From Meiothermus sp. (lineage in GTDB: Bacteria; Deinococcota; Deinococci; Deinococcales; Thermaceae), in assembly GCF_025056915.1 (NCBI RefSeq), contig NZ_JANWVH010000010.1, positions 1-48,491 on the forward strand: a stretch of 48,491 nucleotides of DNA, given 5' to 3'. Shown piece after piece: positions 16,910 through 27,400 of this stretch (positions within the stretch are counted from its first letter, which is position 1; each line of letters begins with the position of its first letter). The notes under the pieces are model-generated. The model was not told the DNA's origin. It did no database searches and saw only the letters and a program-made list of their open reading frames with translations. The position numbers and the translations under genes were made by a program.

Positions 16910-17401
16910 GTGGACGAGCGCATGACGGGTGAGTTTCGGATGAGCAGCGAGCGAGGCGATCTCACACCTCTGGACATTCGCTACCAGGAATTTCGACTGG
17001 GGCTCAGGGGCTACTCGGTGGCCGAGGTGCGCGAGTACCTGGGCCGGGTGGCCGATGTGCAGACCGCTTTGATTGAAGAGAATGAGCGCCTGCGCAGCCA
17101 CATCCGCGACCTCGAGGCCGAGCTGGCCAGGTCCAGGGAGGGGGAGGCCGAACTCAAACGGGCGGTGGTGGCCGCCGAGCGCATCGCCCGCGAGATCAAG
17201 GCCCAGGCCGAGCGCGAGGCTGAGCTCATCAAGCGCGAGACCGAGTCGGAGCGACAGGCGGCCTTACAGGAATTAATCGAACAGATGAAGCGCATCAAGG
17301 CCGATATTGAGCAGGTTCGCAACGAACGCGACCTGTTTGTGGGTCAGTTCAGGGCCCTTCTGGAGGGATACCTGACCTCGCTGGACCGATTCAAACGCTG
17401 A
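16910..17401 (+). CDS. DivIVA-domain coiled-coil protein
   Basis: 163 residues. The N-terminal lipid-binding DivIVA motif is seen in LTPLDIRYQEFRLGLRGYSVAEVREYLGRVAD (residues about 17-48), followed by a long charged coiled coil to the C-terminus. DivIVA proteins bind negatively curved membrane and recruit partners for division-site choice or polar growth. Deinococcus and Thermus relatives carry such proteins. Preceded by yggS as in the ylm division cluster, but no sepF is present between them. The cell-division role is inferred. Confidence 0.87.
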   Translation: MDERMTGEFRMSSERGDLTPLDIRYQEFRLGLRGYSVAEVREYLGRVADVQTALIEENERLRSHIRDLEAELARSREGEAELKRAVVAAERIAREIKAQAEREAELIKRETESERQAALQELIEQMKRIKADIEQVRNERDLFVGQFRALLEGYLTSLDRFKR

Positions 17402-17545
17402 AGTTTGGCCCACTGTGCACGCCCCGCAGGGTGCGATGCAGCGGCGCCGCCAAAAAGCGACACCGCTTACTGCGATATCTTCTGCGCATGAGTGCTATGC
17501 CAACTGCGGGAACCAAGGGACAGAAAGCGGGGGTTTGGAGATATC

Positions 17546-17720
17546 GCGCTCTTCACAGACAGGGCCGCCCACCAAAACGAGAAGGGACAAAGAGACGTGC
17601 CCCACCGAGGTGAGGCACGCTTGTCTGCGTTCTGTCTGGGCCGAGACGCATGGGCGGCCACTGTTCTGTTCAGAACTAGGCTTTCTCGAACTCGAGTGGC
17701 TCGCAATATGTGAAGAGCGC
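17546..17720. repeat. Dispersed element R2, copy 1, with 12-bp terminal inverted repeats
   Basis: GCGCTCTTCACA (17546-17557) and TGTGAAGAGCGC (17709-17720) are a perfect 12-bp inverted pair. The interior shares long blocks with 29899-30058, including GAAGGGACAA and a TCTGGGCCGAGACGCATG hairpin. Copy 1 has about 30 extra bases forming a GTGCCCCAC/GTGAGGCAC hairpin. It could be a MITE or a structured RNA-encoding repeat. Confidence 0.75.
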
Positions 17721-17791
17721 TCCAAGGTACCTCTGGGCGCAATGACTCGACTTTCGCAGGAACTCGTGTGAATTGAGGGCCATGCCTAATA

Positions 17792-17886
17792 CCTTCCCCA
17801 ACCCTCCCTGCGCGGTAGGGAGGGGCTTGTGGGCTATCGCACTCTGGCATCTGTGGGCATGTATGGGCATCTTTACACCGGTGTGC
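17792..17886 (-). repeat. Half copy of MITE-like element R1
   Basis: In reverse orientation this matches the left part of the element at 46933: the palindrome CCCTCCCTGC-GCG-GTAGGGAGGG, TTGGGGA next to it, GGGCTATCGCACTCTGG and a CATG..GGG..TCTTT run toward the end. The second palindrome and other end are missing. Confidence 0.65.
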
Positions 17887-17908
17887 TAAATGCCTTCGGC
17901 CCTCTTGA

Positions 17909-18439
17909 CTATCGCACACCCAGGCGGGCCAAGACGGCCAGCCAGCTTTCGCGTTGCCAGTAGCTTTCCTTGAACTGACCCCGCACGGCAAATCCGGCGG
18001 CTTTCAGCCCCAGGTGTTCGGCCAGTATAAGCGCCCTCGGCAGGTGGGGTTCGTCGGTGACGATGATGGTTTTGGACTTGCCAATGACGGGCGCGATGTA
18101 GCTCAGGTTTTCCCAGGTGCGCCGGCTTTGCTGTTCACAGTACAGAACCGAACGGGGGACGCCCCGGGCCTGAAGGTAGCGGCAGCCCACCTCGCCCTCG
18201 CTGAAGCGGTCGCCGGGGCGGCGGCCCCCGGTCACGGCAATGCGAGGAGCGTAACCCTGGCGGTACAGCCGCAGGGCCGCCTCGAGGCGGTTTCTGAATA
18301 TTACTGAAGGTTCGCCGTTGTACTGGGCGGCCCCCAGCACCACAATCCAGTCGGCTTTTTGCAACGCGCTGGAGGCGGCTTTGGGGCTGAAATAAAGCAG
18401 CCCCAAAGCGAGCAACACCAGCGCCCAGATCCACCGCAT
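17909..18439 (-). CDS. YdcF/SanA-like DUF218 membrane protein
   Basis: 176 residues. An N-terminal membrane helix (about residues 2-18) followed by the DUF218 domain: ADWIVVLGAAQYNGEPSVIFRNRLEAALRLYRQG, ITVTGG-like IAVTGGRRPGDRFSEGEVG, then SRRTWENLSYIAPVI and TIIVTDEPHLPRALILAE. Members (SanA, ElyC, YdcF) affect envelope and peptidoglycan or lipid-carrier metabolism; the reaction is unknown. It follows the HAD gene by 9 bp but also has its own -10 box overlapping the HAD stop codon. Confidence 0.85.
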   Translation of the reverse strand: MRWIWALVLLALGLLYFSPKAASSALQKADWIVVLGAAQYNGEPSVIFRNRLEAALRLYRQGYAPRIAVTGGRRPGDRFSEGEVGCRYLQARGVPRSVLYCEQQSRRTWENLSYIAPVIGKSKTIIVTDEPHLPRALILAEHLGLKAAGFAVRGQFKESYWQRESWLAVLARLGVR

Positions 18440-18445
18440 AAGTAA

Positions 18446-18451
18446 ATTTTA
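18446..18451 (-). promoter_or_regulatory. -10 element of the ydcF-like gene, overlapping the HAD stop codon
   Basis: TAAAAT on the minus strand, 6 bp before the ATG at 18439. Its first three bases are the TAA stop of the HAD gene. Confidence 0.5.
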
Positions 18452-19030
18452 CCCCCAAGCTTGCTGAAGCGCCTGCAACAGCTCCATAGGGTACTCGAAA
18501 CGGGGGTGCAAAGTCGAGTTGTGCGGGGTGGCCAGAAACCACACCGGCAGGCCAATGGCCTGCGCCGCCTGTAAGTCCCCCTCCGAATCGCCGATGTAGA
18601 GGGCCTCGAGGGGGCTCAGGTCAAAATGGGCCAGGGCTCGCTGCAGCAGGGCCGGGCTGGGTTTGGGGGGGGCCTCCTCGCGGGTGAGCACCAGGGCAAA
18701 AGCCAACCCGTGCTTGCGCAGAGCGGCTTCGGTGGCCGCTCGGTGGTTGTTGGTGAGGAGCGCCGTACGGAGTCCCATGGCAACCAGTTCGCCCAGCAAC
18801 TCCCGCATGCCTTCGCGCAGTTCAGAACTGGCCGATAACGCCTGCTCGTACTGCAACAGCCGGCGGTGCAGGATGGCCTGTTCGTCTGGTGGGCGCCTGG
18901 CAATGCCATCCACAATGAGAAGGTTGGGCTCGAGGCCCTGACTTTTCTTGAACTCGGCCCAGGGGTTGAAGGCTCTGGGCTTCAATACGGTGTCATCGAG
19001 ATCAAAAAACACGGCCTTGAGGGTGCCCAC
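18449..19030 (-). CDS. HAD-superfamily hydrolase
   Basis: 193 residues. All four HAD motifs are present: FFDLDDTV (nucleophile and acid/base Asp), LLTNN, PPKPSP (Lys) and YIGDSEGDLQAA. The size and small helical cap resemble phosphoglycolate-phosphatase-like phosphohydrolases; the substrate is unknown. I choose the GTG at 19028-19030 over the TTG two codons upstream because TACGAT lies exactly 7 bp before the GTG. Confidence 0.88.
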   Translation of the reverse strand: MGTLKAVFFDLDDTVLKPRAFNPWAEFKKSQGLEPNLLIVDGIARRPPDEQAILHRRLLQYEQALSASSELREGMRELLGELVAMGLRTALLTNNHRAATEAALRKHGLAFALVLTREEAPPKPSPALLQRALAHFDLSPLEALYIGDSEGDLQAAQAIGLPVWFLATPHNSTLHPRFEYPMELLQALQQAWG

Positions 19031-19037
19031 GCTCAAA

Positions 19038-19043
19038 ATCGTA
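19038..19043 (-). promoter_or_regulatory. -10 element of the HAD gene
   Basis: TACGAT on the minus strand, 7 bp before the GTG at 19030; it selects this start. Confidence 0.45.
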
Positions 19044-19112
19044 CCTGATGGGCCCGGGCTGGTCGGGGGGGGGCTTGTGACGTTTATTATCTTTCCCTGA
19101 CCCTGCGTGTGC

Positions 19113-19197
19113 TATACTTGGGGCAAGTTGAGACCGCGAACCGCGCTCCTGAAGCCCACAACGGTGAAGGGAGCGGGTTTGTCTTTTTGGGCTCAAC
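19113..19197 (+). promoter_or_regulatory. hflX promoter and structured, attenuator-like leader
   Basis: A TATACT -10 box (19113-19118) is followed by an approximately 88-nt leader. CGCTCC (19144-19149) pairs with GGAGCG (19170-19175) just before a T-rich run (19176-19188), like an intrinsic terminator. GTTGAG (19127-19132) pairs with CTCAAC (19192-19197) around the whole. AGCCC (19153-19157) could alternatively pair with GGGCT (19189-19193). It matches no riboswitch class I recognise. Confidence 0.5.
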
Positions 19198-19212
19198 CTG
19201 GGTGATTGATTA

Positions 19213-20898
19213 GTGGAAAAAATCTTCGGACGCACCAACGGTCTCAAGCCTAGCGAGAAGAAACGCCTTGCCAACCTGTACAACCGCCGCGTGGGGGCCA
19301 ACCGGCTTCTGACCGCCGAGCTTGGCCGCACCCTGGCAGCCCTGTCGGCAGAGCTGGAAAAGCCCATCAGCCTGCTCTTCGACAGGGGAGGGCGGGTAAT
19401 CCGCGTGGCCGTAGGGGACGCCCGGGAACTGCCCGTACCTGAGTCGGCCCTGGTGGAGACCCGTCTGTCCGGGTATCGCGTGGTGCACACCCACTTAGGC
19501 CCGGGGGGGCTTTCGCGGCCCGACCTTTCGATGCTCTTTTTGCATCGGTTGGACGCTATGGCGGCCCTCGAGGTGGCCCAGGGCCACCCCGGGCGGCTGC
19601 ACCTGGCCCTGCTCTCGCCGCCCAGGGCCGACGAGGAAGACTGGCAGATTCTACCCTCCAGGCCTTACCACGAGTACCTTGAATGGGACGTGACGGCTGC
19701 GGTGGCGGCCCTCGAGGAGGAGCTTTCGCGCCAGGCGAGGGGCCTTGACCTGCGGGATGGCTCCGGTGAACGCGCAGTGCTGGTGGGGCTCGACCAGGGC
19801 GAGGGGGTGCAGGCTGAGGTAGACCTGGCCGAGCTGGCCGAGCTGGCCCGCACGGCGGGGGCCATCGTCGCCCACAAGGAGCTGGTGTTCCGCCCGAGCC
19901 TCGACCCCCGCTACGCGGTGGGGCGCGGCAAGGTGGAGGAGCTTTTATCCCAGGCCTATCACCAGAACGCGGGCACCCTTATTTTTGGCATCGAACTCAG
20001 CGCGGCGCAGGCCCGCGAGCTGGAGAGCATGACCGGCCTCAAGGTGCTCGACCGCACCCAGCTAATCCTGGACATCTTCGCCCAGCACGCCCGTACCCCC
20101 GAGGCCAAGGTGCAGGTGGAGCTGGCCCAGCTCAAGTACCTGCTGCCGCGGCTGGTCGGCAAAGGCAAGGACCTCTCCCGCCTGGGGGGCGGCATCGGCA
20201 CCCGGGGGCCGGGCGAGACCAAGCTCGAGGTGGATCGCCGCCGATTGCAGGACCGCATCGCCGAGCTCTCGCGCAAGCTGCACGAAATCGCGGGCCGTCG
20301 GCAGGAAACCAGACGCCAACGGGACAGATCGGGCCTGCCCCTGGTGGGGGTGGTGGGCTATACCAACGCGGGCAAGACCACCCTGATGCACGCCCTGGCC
20401 AAAAAGGGCGAGGAGGGCGAGAACAAGCTATTTGCCACCCTGCGCCCGCTGACCCGCCGGGGCTTTCTGCCCGGCCTGGGTGAGGTGCTGTACACCGATA
20501 CGGTGGGGTTCATTCGCCACATGCCCGCCGACTTGCTGGAGGCCTTCCGCTCGACCCTGGAAGAACTTCGCGATGCCGATGTGCTGCTGCACGTTCTGGA
20601 TGCTTCGCAGGAGGGGGCCCTGGAGCGCTACCAGGTGGTCGAGGCTCTGCTGGCCGACCTGGGGGTGGAAGCCCGGCGGCTTCTGGTGCTGTCCAAGGCC
20701 GATCGGGCCGGCGGCTACGACCTCGAGTTCCTCAAGGAGCGCCTGGGCGGCTGGCCGGTCTCGGCGCTCAGAGGGGAGGGCCTGCCGGAACTCAAGCAGG
20801 CTCTGGCCAGCACCCTTTTAGCCCAGGGCGTGCGCCCGGCGGCCTGGGCCTATGTGCCGGTGGAAGCCCCCACCGCAGCACCGGCCTCGGCAGACTGA
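19213..20898 (+). CDS. hflX: Ribosome-associated GTPase HflX, long form
   Basis: 561 residues against about 426 in E. coli; the extra length is an N-terminal region of about 185 residues before the usual HflX domain (ERAVLVGLDQGE). The glycine-rich linker GGGIGTRGPGETKLEVDRRR is intact, then G1 GYTNAGKT near residue 382, G3 DTVGF and G4 SKAD. HflX splits or rescues stalled 70S ribosomes, notably after heat or antibiotic stress. It starts at GTG 19213. Unlike most plus-strand genes here it is preceded by a long structured leader, which suggests leader-mediated control. Acylphosphatase follows convergently. Confidence 0.95.
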   Translation: MEKIFGRTNGLKPSEKKRLANLYNRRVGANRLLTAELGRTLAALSAELEKPISLLFDRGGRVIRVAVGDARELPVPESALVETRLSGYRVVHTHLGPGGLSRPDLSMLFLHRLDAMAALEVAQGHPGRLHLALLSPPRADEEDWQILPSRPYHEYLEWDVTAAVAALEEELSRQARGLDLRDGSGERAVLVGLDQGEGVQAEVDLAELAELARTAGAIVAHKELVFRPSLDPRYAVGRGKVEELLSQAYHQNAGTLIFGIELSAAQARELESMTGLKVLDRTQLILDIFAQHARTPEAKVQVELAQLKYLLPRLVGKGKDLSRLGGGIGTRGPGETKLEVDRRRLQDRIAELSRKLHEIAGRRQETRRQRDRSGLPLVGVVGYTNAGKTTLMHALAKKGEEGENKLFATLRPLTRRGFLPGLGEVLYTDTVGFIRHMPADLLEAFRSTLEELRDADVLLHVLDASQEGALERYQVVEALLADLGVEARRLLVLSKADRAGGYDLEFLKERLGGWPVSALRGEGLPELKQALASTLLAQGVRPAAWAYVPVEAPTAAPASAD

Positions 20899-20954
20899 GC
20901 GAATTTGGGGTCGGTTATCCGCTGCACGGGGCAGGCAAGGCTCAGGCGGGGCCA

Positions 20955-21221
20955 TCAGTAGGTCTGAAAACCCTTCAGGCCGGTGGCCTCGCTCCACTGC
21001 ACGTCCAGGTGCTCGACCCTGGCCCCCCGGGGCCCCTGCCGCAGAAGATAGATAAGGTGCTCGAGGTCGGTCTTTTCGCCCTCGGCGACCACCTCGACCC
21101 GCCCGTCGGACAGGTTTTCGGCGTAGCCACAGAGGCCCAGCTCGAAGGCCTTCCTGCGGGTGAACTGGCGGTAGCCCACCCCCTGCACCTGTCCACTGAC
21201 CAGCACGGTAATTCGTAGCAC
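20955..21221 (-). CDS. acyP: Acylphosphatase
   Basis: 88 residues, the normal size. The phosphate cradle [16 protein letters not shown] with its catalytic Arg and the Asn-bearing [18 protein letters not shown] block are intact. It hydrolyses acyl phosphates such as carbamoyl or 1,3-bisphosphoglycerate phosphate in the cytosol. It stands alone, convergent with hflX and divergent from the TamB-like gene. Confidence 0.95.
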   Translation of the reverse strand: MLRITVLVSGQVQGVGYRQFTRRKAFELGLCGYAENLSDGRVEVVAEGEKTDLEHLIYLLRQGPRGARVEHLDVQWSEATGLKGFQTY

Positions 21222-21425
21222 GCCCTCAATCTACAACAAGGCATCGTTGAAGCCTGGCATGGCCGCCGGTAGGAAAGCGGGCAGGAGGGTTTCCTGAAGA
21301 GATCGCGGAGGGCATTGGTTGGGTGTGGCCGGTCGTTTTGGACTTGGCCCAAAATTAGGTGCCGCATACGGGGTTGGATTGGCTTGTGATGGGCATTTTC
21401 CTAGATTCCACTCAGACTCTTGGGC

Positions 21426-21431
21426 TAGACT
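21426..21431 (+). promoter_or_regulatory. -10 element of the tamB-like gene
   Basis: TAGACT 7 bp before the GTG at 21439. It places the start 40 codons inside the maximal open frame, directly before the signal-anchor sequence. Confidence 0.5.
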
Positions 21432-21438
21432 GGGGTTC

Positions 21439-24400
21439 GTGCGGTTTTGGCGCTGGCTCCCGGCCATCTTGCTCCTCCTGCTGGTGGGGTTGCCGGCCTT
21501 TCCGCCGCTCATTGATTACGCCCTCCGCGAGGGCCTTAAGGCCACGGGCTTTTCGGGCCGGTGGCAGGCGGTGGGGGGGTATTTGCTGGGGGGCCTCGAG
21601 CTGCGGGGGGCCCGGCTCGAGGGCCATGGGCTACGGCTCGAGGCCCAGCGCCTGCGGATTGGTTACAACCTGCTGAGTTTGCAGCGGCGGGAGCTCCCTT
21701 TGCGGATTTTCGCCGAAGAGGGCGATGTTTTTTTGCGCTGGGACGCGATTATTCCCGAACAGCGCCAGCCGGGGGCCCCTTCGCCCATCCGCCTGCGGGT
21801 GGACGAGCTGGTGCTGAACCGCGTCAGCGTGCAGATTGAACAAAGCCAGAAGTTTTTCCTGCCCACCCTGCGGGCGACGGTGCGGGGCAGCGGCCCCTAC
21901 CAGGTCTCGGTGGCGCTGCCGGACGGCAAGCTGAGCGGCACGGTGTGGCGCACCGGGCGTGAGTTTGAGGCCTGGAAGATTCAGGCCCGAGGCGACTTGC
22001 GGGCGGCCCGCTACTGGTTTGAGGGCTTCGAGGCGGGGGAACTCGAGGGCACCTGGACGATAGGCCCCAGGGTCAAGAACGGCATCCTGGGCAAGAACCA
22101 GATCAGGAACGCGCGGGTCAAAATCGTGGGCTTTAGCCTCAGCGATATTTTTGGCAGCGTGGATTTCGATGGACAGATGGTCACGGCCAACCTGGTGGGG
22201 CGGGGGCTGGAGGGCCCCCTCAGGGGTTCGGCCACGGTGGACCTGCCCAACCAGGAGTACCGCTTTCGCGTGGACGGCAACCCCACCCTGCCGGCCCTGG
22301 CCCAGACCTTTGGTCTGCGGCTGCCGGTGAGCGGGGGCGGGCCGCTGGTGCTCGAGGGCCGGGGCTGGCAGAACCTGGTGCTGAGCGGGCGCTACCGCGG
22401 CGAGGGCCGTCTGCTGAATGAGCCCCTGACCTACGAAGGCACCCTGGCCTTCGACCGGAAATTCCGCCTGGATACCGTTATAGATGGGGCTTTTTTCGAC
22501 CGCACGTTTCAGGCCACGGTGGCGCTGCGCAACACCGACGAGTACGCTGTAACGCTGCGCGACTCCTTTCGCAGCAACCTGCGCCTGAAGGGAAAGGGTT
22601 CCAAGACCCAGGCCGAGGGCGTCCTGGTCTGGCCCCGGCCCCTGCTGGGGGAAGCGGCGGTGCGTTTTTCCAGCACCGGGCCGCGCTGGGGTCTGGCGGT
22701 GCAGTCGGAAAACGTCAACCTGCCCACCGCCAGGCCCTTCAGCCTGTCGGGCAGCCTTCAGGGGGAGGGCGCAAAGGTGCAGGGCCGGCTGGGCGCGCTA
22801 AACCTGGCTGGCACCTGGGACGACCTAAAGATGCAGCTTTCGGGGCTGGAGCTTGTGGTCGGCCAGCTCAGCGGGCAGGCCGGCCTGAAGGCGGGGCGTT
22901 TCAGCGGCGACCTCAACTACGACTCGCCCTACACCCGCTTTCCCATTGCAGTCCGCCAGGAGGGCAATGCCTGGCGGCTTTCCAACCGCTACGCCGAGGG
23001 GCTCTATCGCAACGGGGTGTTTTCGCTGGCTGTACGCGATTTGCCCTTGCAAATCCTGGAAGCCTTCAAACTCTCGGGGGAGGTGCGCTACGCCGAAGGG
23101 AAGCTCTCGGGCGGCTGGAACCTGCAAAGCGAGCGGGTGGCGGTTGACGGGGAGCTCTACGACCTGGCCACCCGCTACCGGGGCGAGATACGAACCCCCT
23201 TGCGGGTTCTGCCCCTCAGCGGGACTGCCGACAGCAGCGGACTCAAGGCCCGGCTCGAGACCCTCGAGATCACCGCCGACGGAACCAACGGGCTGTCGCT
23301 GCGGGGGCCGCTTTCGCTGGGGCCGCAGATTCGCCTGGAGGCCAACCTGGGCTTGCAGGGTTCCCGCTACCGGGGCCAGGTGAGCTTTGCCTCACCCTGG
23401 CTGAAGGGAGTTGTGGAGGGGCGGGGGGCTACGCTCTGGGCCTCGGCGGATGGCTACGCCGAGCTGTCCGGCCCGGTCTGGCCCACCACCGCGCTGAAGG
23501 GTCGCCTGACCCTGCCGCTCTCGGGCGCGGTTGAAGTCCCCTCGGTGCCCCTCGAAGTGAGCCGAACCGAGGTGCGCTGGCCCGGGGGACGGGTCGAGCT
23601 GAAGGCCGGTCTTCCCTTTGAAGGTTCGTTGCCGCTGTTGTTGAACCGCGAACCCGGCCGGTTGCAGGCCCGGGGCAACCTCGAGCAAGGCAGTATGGAA
23701 CTGCGAACCCCCTATGGGGTGTTGAACGGGCAGGGGGCCTGGCGCAGCCTGGCGGTGCGGGGGCGCTTGAGTTACGCCGGCTACGCGGGCGAACTGCAAG
23801 GGCAGGCCGATCTGTTTGGGCTGGCCTACCAGGGGCGCCTGCGCCTGCCGCAACTGGAAGGCGGGCTGGAGTTCAGGGGCCGCAGCACCAGCCTGAGCTA
23901 CTCGGGGCTCTTTCAAAAGGGCCGCCTGACGCTGGCGGGGGATTATCGCCTGGTGGCGGGCAGACCCCTGGAAGGGTTGCGCCTGCGGGCGATTGCCACC
24001 GGTTACGACCTGCGCCGCTGGGGGCTGCCGGGAACCCTGACGGGCAACTGGTCGGAGCGGGGTGGTCGCTTGAGCCTGGAAACCCCCTACGGACAGGCCC
24101 AGGTTGCGGGGCGGGCCCTGCTGGGGCCGGTGAACCTGGAGGGCCAGAGCCCTTATGGTACGGTGCGCGGCGTGGTTGGTCTCGAGACCGTTGCCCTGCA
24201 GGGCAGGGTGCGGCTGCCCTATCTGAGCGGTACGGTAGAGGTGGCAGGGCCGTGGAACAACCTGGAAGCCAGCGGCCAGGGGCGCTACAACCTGCCCTAT
24301 CTGGAATCCCAGCCCTGGCGGCTCAGTGCGGACGTCCTGGGGCAAACCTGGAAGCTGGAAGGGCCGCTGGAACTGGAAGGAAAGGGGCTTTCCTACGCGG

Positions 24401-27400
24401 GCCGGGTGAACTGGCCCTACCGGTTGCTCGAGCGGCGCGGGGTTTTGCAGGGTAGCCTGGAGGGGGAGTGGCTGGCCGCGCAAGGGCGTTTTCGCACCAC
24501 CTTTGACAACCTGCCCCTGACCGCTACCGTGGAGGCCGATGGCGCCAGCCTCGAGCGGCTTCGAGTGGAGTTGAACCTACCGGAAGGCCGGGCCCGGCTG
24601 GAGCAGCTGCAACTGGGGTTTGACCTCGAGACCGCCCCGCTGGCCCGAATTTTTAACGCCGATGCGCAGGGGCGTTTGAGCGGGAGCCTGAACCTGGCAG
24701 GGCTGGTTCGGTCGGGCGGAGCCTCGCTTCTGGCGCCGGAGGGCGAGGCGGCGGGGCAGCTTTTGGTGTACGGGCAGCGGGTGGAGGTGGATTACAAAGA
24801 CCGCTCCCTGGCGGCTTTTTTGCCGCAGTACCAGGCCGGAGTGGTGCTGGAGCTCGAGCCCGGCAGCGACCCCCGCCTCCTGGGGGTGGGCGACCTCGAG
24901 GGCCTGCTCAGCCTGGGCGAGCAGCTTCAGGGCCGGCTGTCGTACCGCCTGCAGGATGTGAGGGTGGAGGCCCAGATTCGAGGCCCGCGCGGGCGGCCCG
25001 AGTTTGCCCTGACGGCCCAGACCCCAGTCGCCACGGTGGAGGCCCAGGGGAGCTATGCCTTGCAGCAGGGCCGGGGGCAGGCCCAGGTTCAGCTGGAGAG
25101 CCCCTATGCCCAGGCCAGCCTGGAACTATCCAGCACGGCTAGCAAGTACCAGGCCAGCGGGCGGCTGGCCAGTCTGCAATACCTGCGGCAAAACGGGCCG
25201 GTGCGCCTGAGCGGCGAAGGGGCCCGCTGGACCCTGGCCTGGGCTGCGCCCATGCGGGTAGAGGCTCAGGGCCAGGCGGCCCGTCTGGAGGAGGTGCGGC
25301 TTGCGGGGCAGGGGAGCCTCGAGGTGGCCGAACGCCGCTTTGCCCTTTCGGGCAACCTGGCCCTGAGCGGGGAAACCTTTACCGGGCGCATGCAGGCCCG
25401 AGGGGAGCAGGTGGCCCTGGAAATGCGGGGCGAGGGCTCGAGCCTGCTGGCGCAGGGAACCGCCTACGAAGCGCTGGTGGAGGCCCGCACCAACCGCCGG
25501 GGCGACCTGAGCGGCCAGGTGGCCTATAGCCGCACCCTGGCCGCCAGCACCCTAAGCGCACGGGGCACCCTGAGCGGAACCCTGTTCAAGCCCGTGCTGT
25601 TGGGCGAGGGCACCCTGGCGGGGCGCGGGGCCGAGGTGGCCCTCCGGTTTGGCTACCGGGAGCAGCTCTGGGCCGAAGCCGAGGGCGCCGGGTTGTCGGC
25701 CCGCCTGGCCGGGGCTCTGGTCAGGCTCCAGATGGACAGCGACCTCGAGCCTTTCGTGGGCCTGCCCCTGCGCCTTCAGGCTCAGGCCGAAGGCCCCTGG
25801 GAGACCCTGCGCCTGCCGCTGAGGCTGAGCGGCCCCAACCTCGAGGCCACCGGTACGGCCTTCCCGGCCCGGTTGCAGGCCCAGATTGGGGGCCGCTACG
25901 AGCAGCAACGTTTTGACCTGGGCTACGACGGCCAGCTGCAACTGCGGCTGGATGGCCCGTATGCCAGCGGCACCGCCCGCTGGGCGGGCGATGCGCCCAG
26001 GGGGTTGCTGCAACTGGATCTGCCGCTGCCGGGTGGGCGTCTGGTGGGCCAGGCCAGCCTGGAGGCGGGCCGGGTGGAACTCGAGGGCCGGGAGGGCTGG
26101 CAGGGCAGCCTGCGGGGGCAGTTGCGTGAGGGCTGGAGCCAGCCCGCCCGCTGGCAGCTCGAGGCCAACCTGCAAGGCCCCCTGCCGGGCCTGAGCCCCG
26201 CCGAAGCCAGTCGGCTTCGCTTGCAGGGCCGCCTCGACCTCGACGCCGCGCCGCTGGCCCTGCGGGGCAGCGCCGAGGTGCAGGTGCCGGAGTGGGGCGC
26301 AGTGCAGCTCAGGGCCCAGGGCAGCGAGATTGACCTGCGCGGCCTGGCCGAGCTGGCCCCGCTCACCGGAAGCCTGCGTTTGAGCCCCCTGGAGGTCAAC
26401 TGGTCGTATGTGGGGCCCCTGCCCCGGGGCCTGGGGAACCTCGAGGCCCGCGGCACCTATCCGGGCCGGTGGATGGTGGGCAAGTACCAGATAGCCGGCC
26501 AGAGCGCCCAGGTCGAAGGCCAGGAGGCCCGGTTGCGTTTGCAGGCCCCGGGCTTGGAGGCCACCCTGACCCCAGGCGGGCTCGAGGCCCGCCTTCAAAA
26601 CTACAACCTGAGCGGCCTCCGACTGAACGGGCAGGTCGGCGGCCCCTGGAATGGCCTGGAGGGCAGGCTCGAGTGGGATGCCCTGGGCCGCCGGGGTACC
26701 CTCCAGGCCACCTGGCAGCAAAACCGCTTGCAGGCCAGCCTCGAGGGAGACTTGCAGGGCACGCTGGGCTACGCCCAGACCTGGTCGGGGGGGCTGCGTT
26801 TCCGTGAGGGCAGGCTCGAGCTTTCCGGGGCCGGCATTCCCACCGTGGAGGGCGAGGTGCTGGGCCTGGCCCTGCGCCTGCGCTATCCCATGCTCCAGGT
26901 TGCCCCCAACCGCGAGAGCCTGGAGAGCCCAACCCCGGCCAGCACCCGCCGGGCCAGCAGCCTGATGATCAACCTCTCCGAGCGCAGCGCCTCCGGCGAA
27001 CTCGACGTGCGGAATGTGGAAGTGCGGGGCCAGGGGCCGGAGCTCGAGGCCGTGTATCCCTTTGCGGGGGGGCGCCTGGTCGCGGGCCTGGACTTGCAGA
27101 CCTTTGCCGTGCGCCTGTCCGCCCCCGAGCTGGGATCGGGAGAGCTTCAGTTCAGGCAGGGCCAGCTCAGCGGAGAGCTGGAACTTTCGGCCTACGGAAT
27201 GGGCCTGGCTTTGCAGGGCAACGGCGCCAGGGCCAATGTGCGCGCGTCCCACCCCGACTCTCCCTGGCTTCCCTGGAAAAACGGTGCATTGACCGGCCAG
27301 CTTGGTCTGGATGGGGGCTGGAAACTGACCTACCGCGATGGAGAAGAAAAGCAGCAGATTGAAGCCGAGGGACGCCTGCTGGATGCCGTCCTGAGCGCCA

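Larger units (their letters stand above)
17402..17908. other. 507-bp gene-free region holding two repeat elements
   Basis: I see no gene. The left part holds the GCGCTCTTCACA-ended element (17546-17720, with similarity to the 29.9-kb copy starting already near 17500); the right part holds a half copy of the palindrome-bearing MITE-like element (17792-17886). Short open frames across it run through the repeats and are not credible genes. Confidence 0.7.

Noticed and set aside
17415-17991. Several 60-174-codon hypothetical frames between divIVA and ydcF
   Set aside because: They pass through repeat elements R1 and R2; similar peptides near 29.9 kb reflect repeat identity, not protein conservation.
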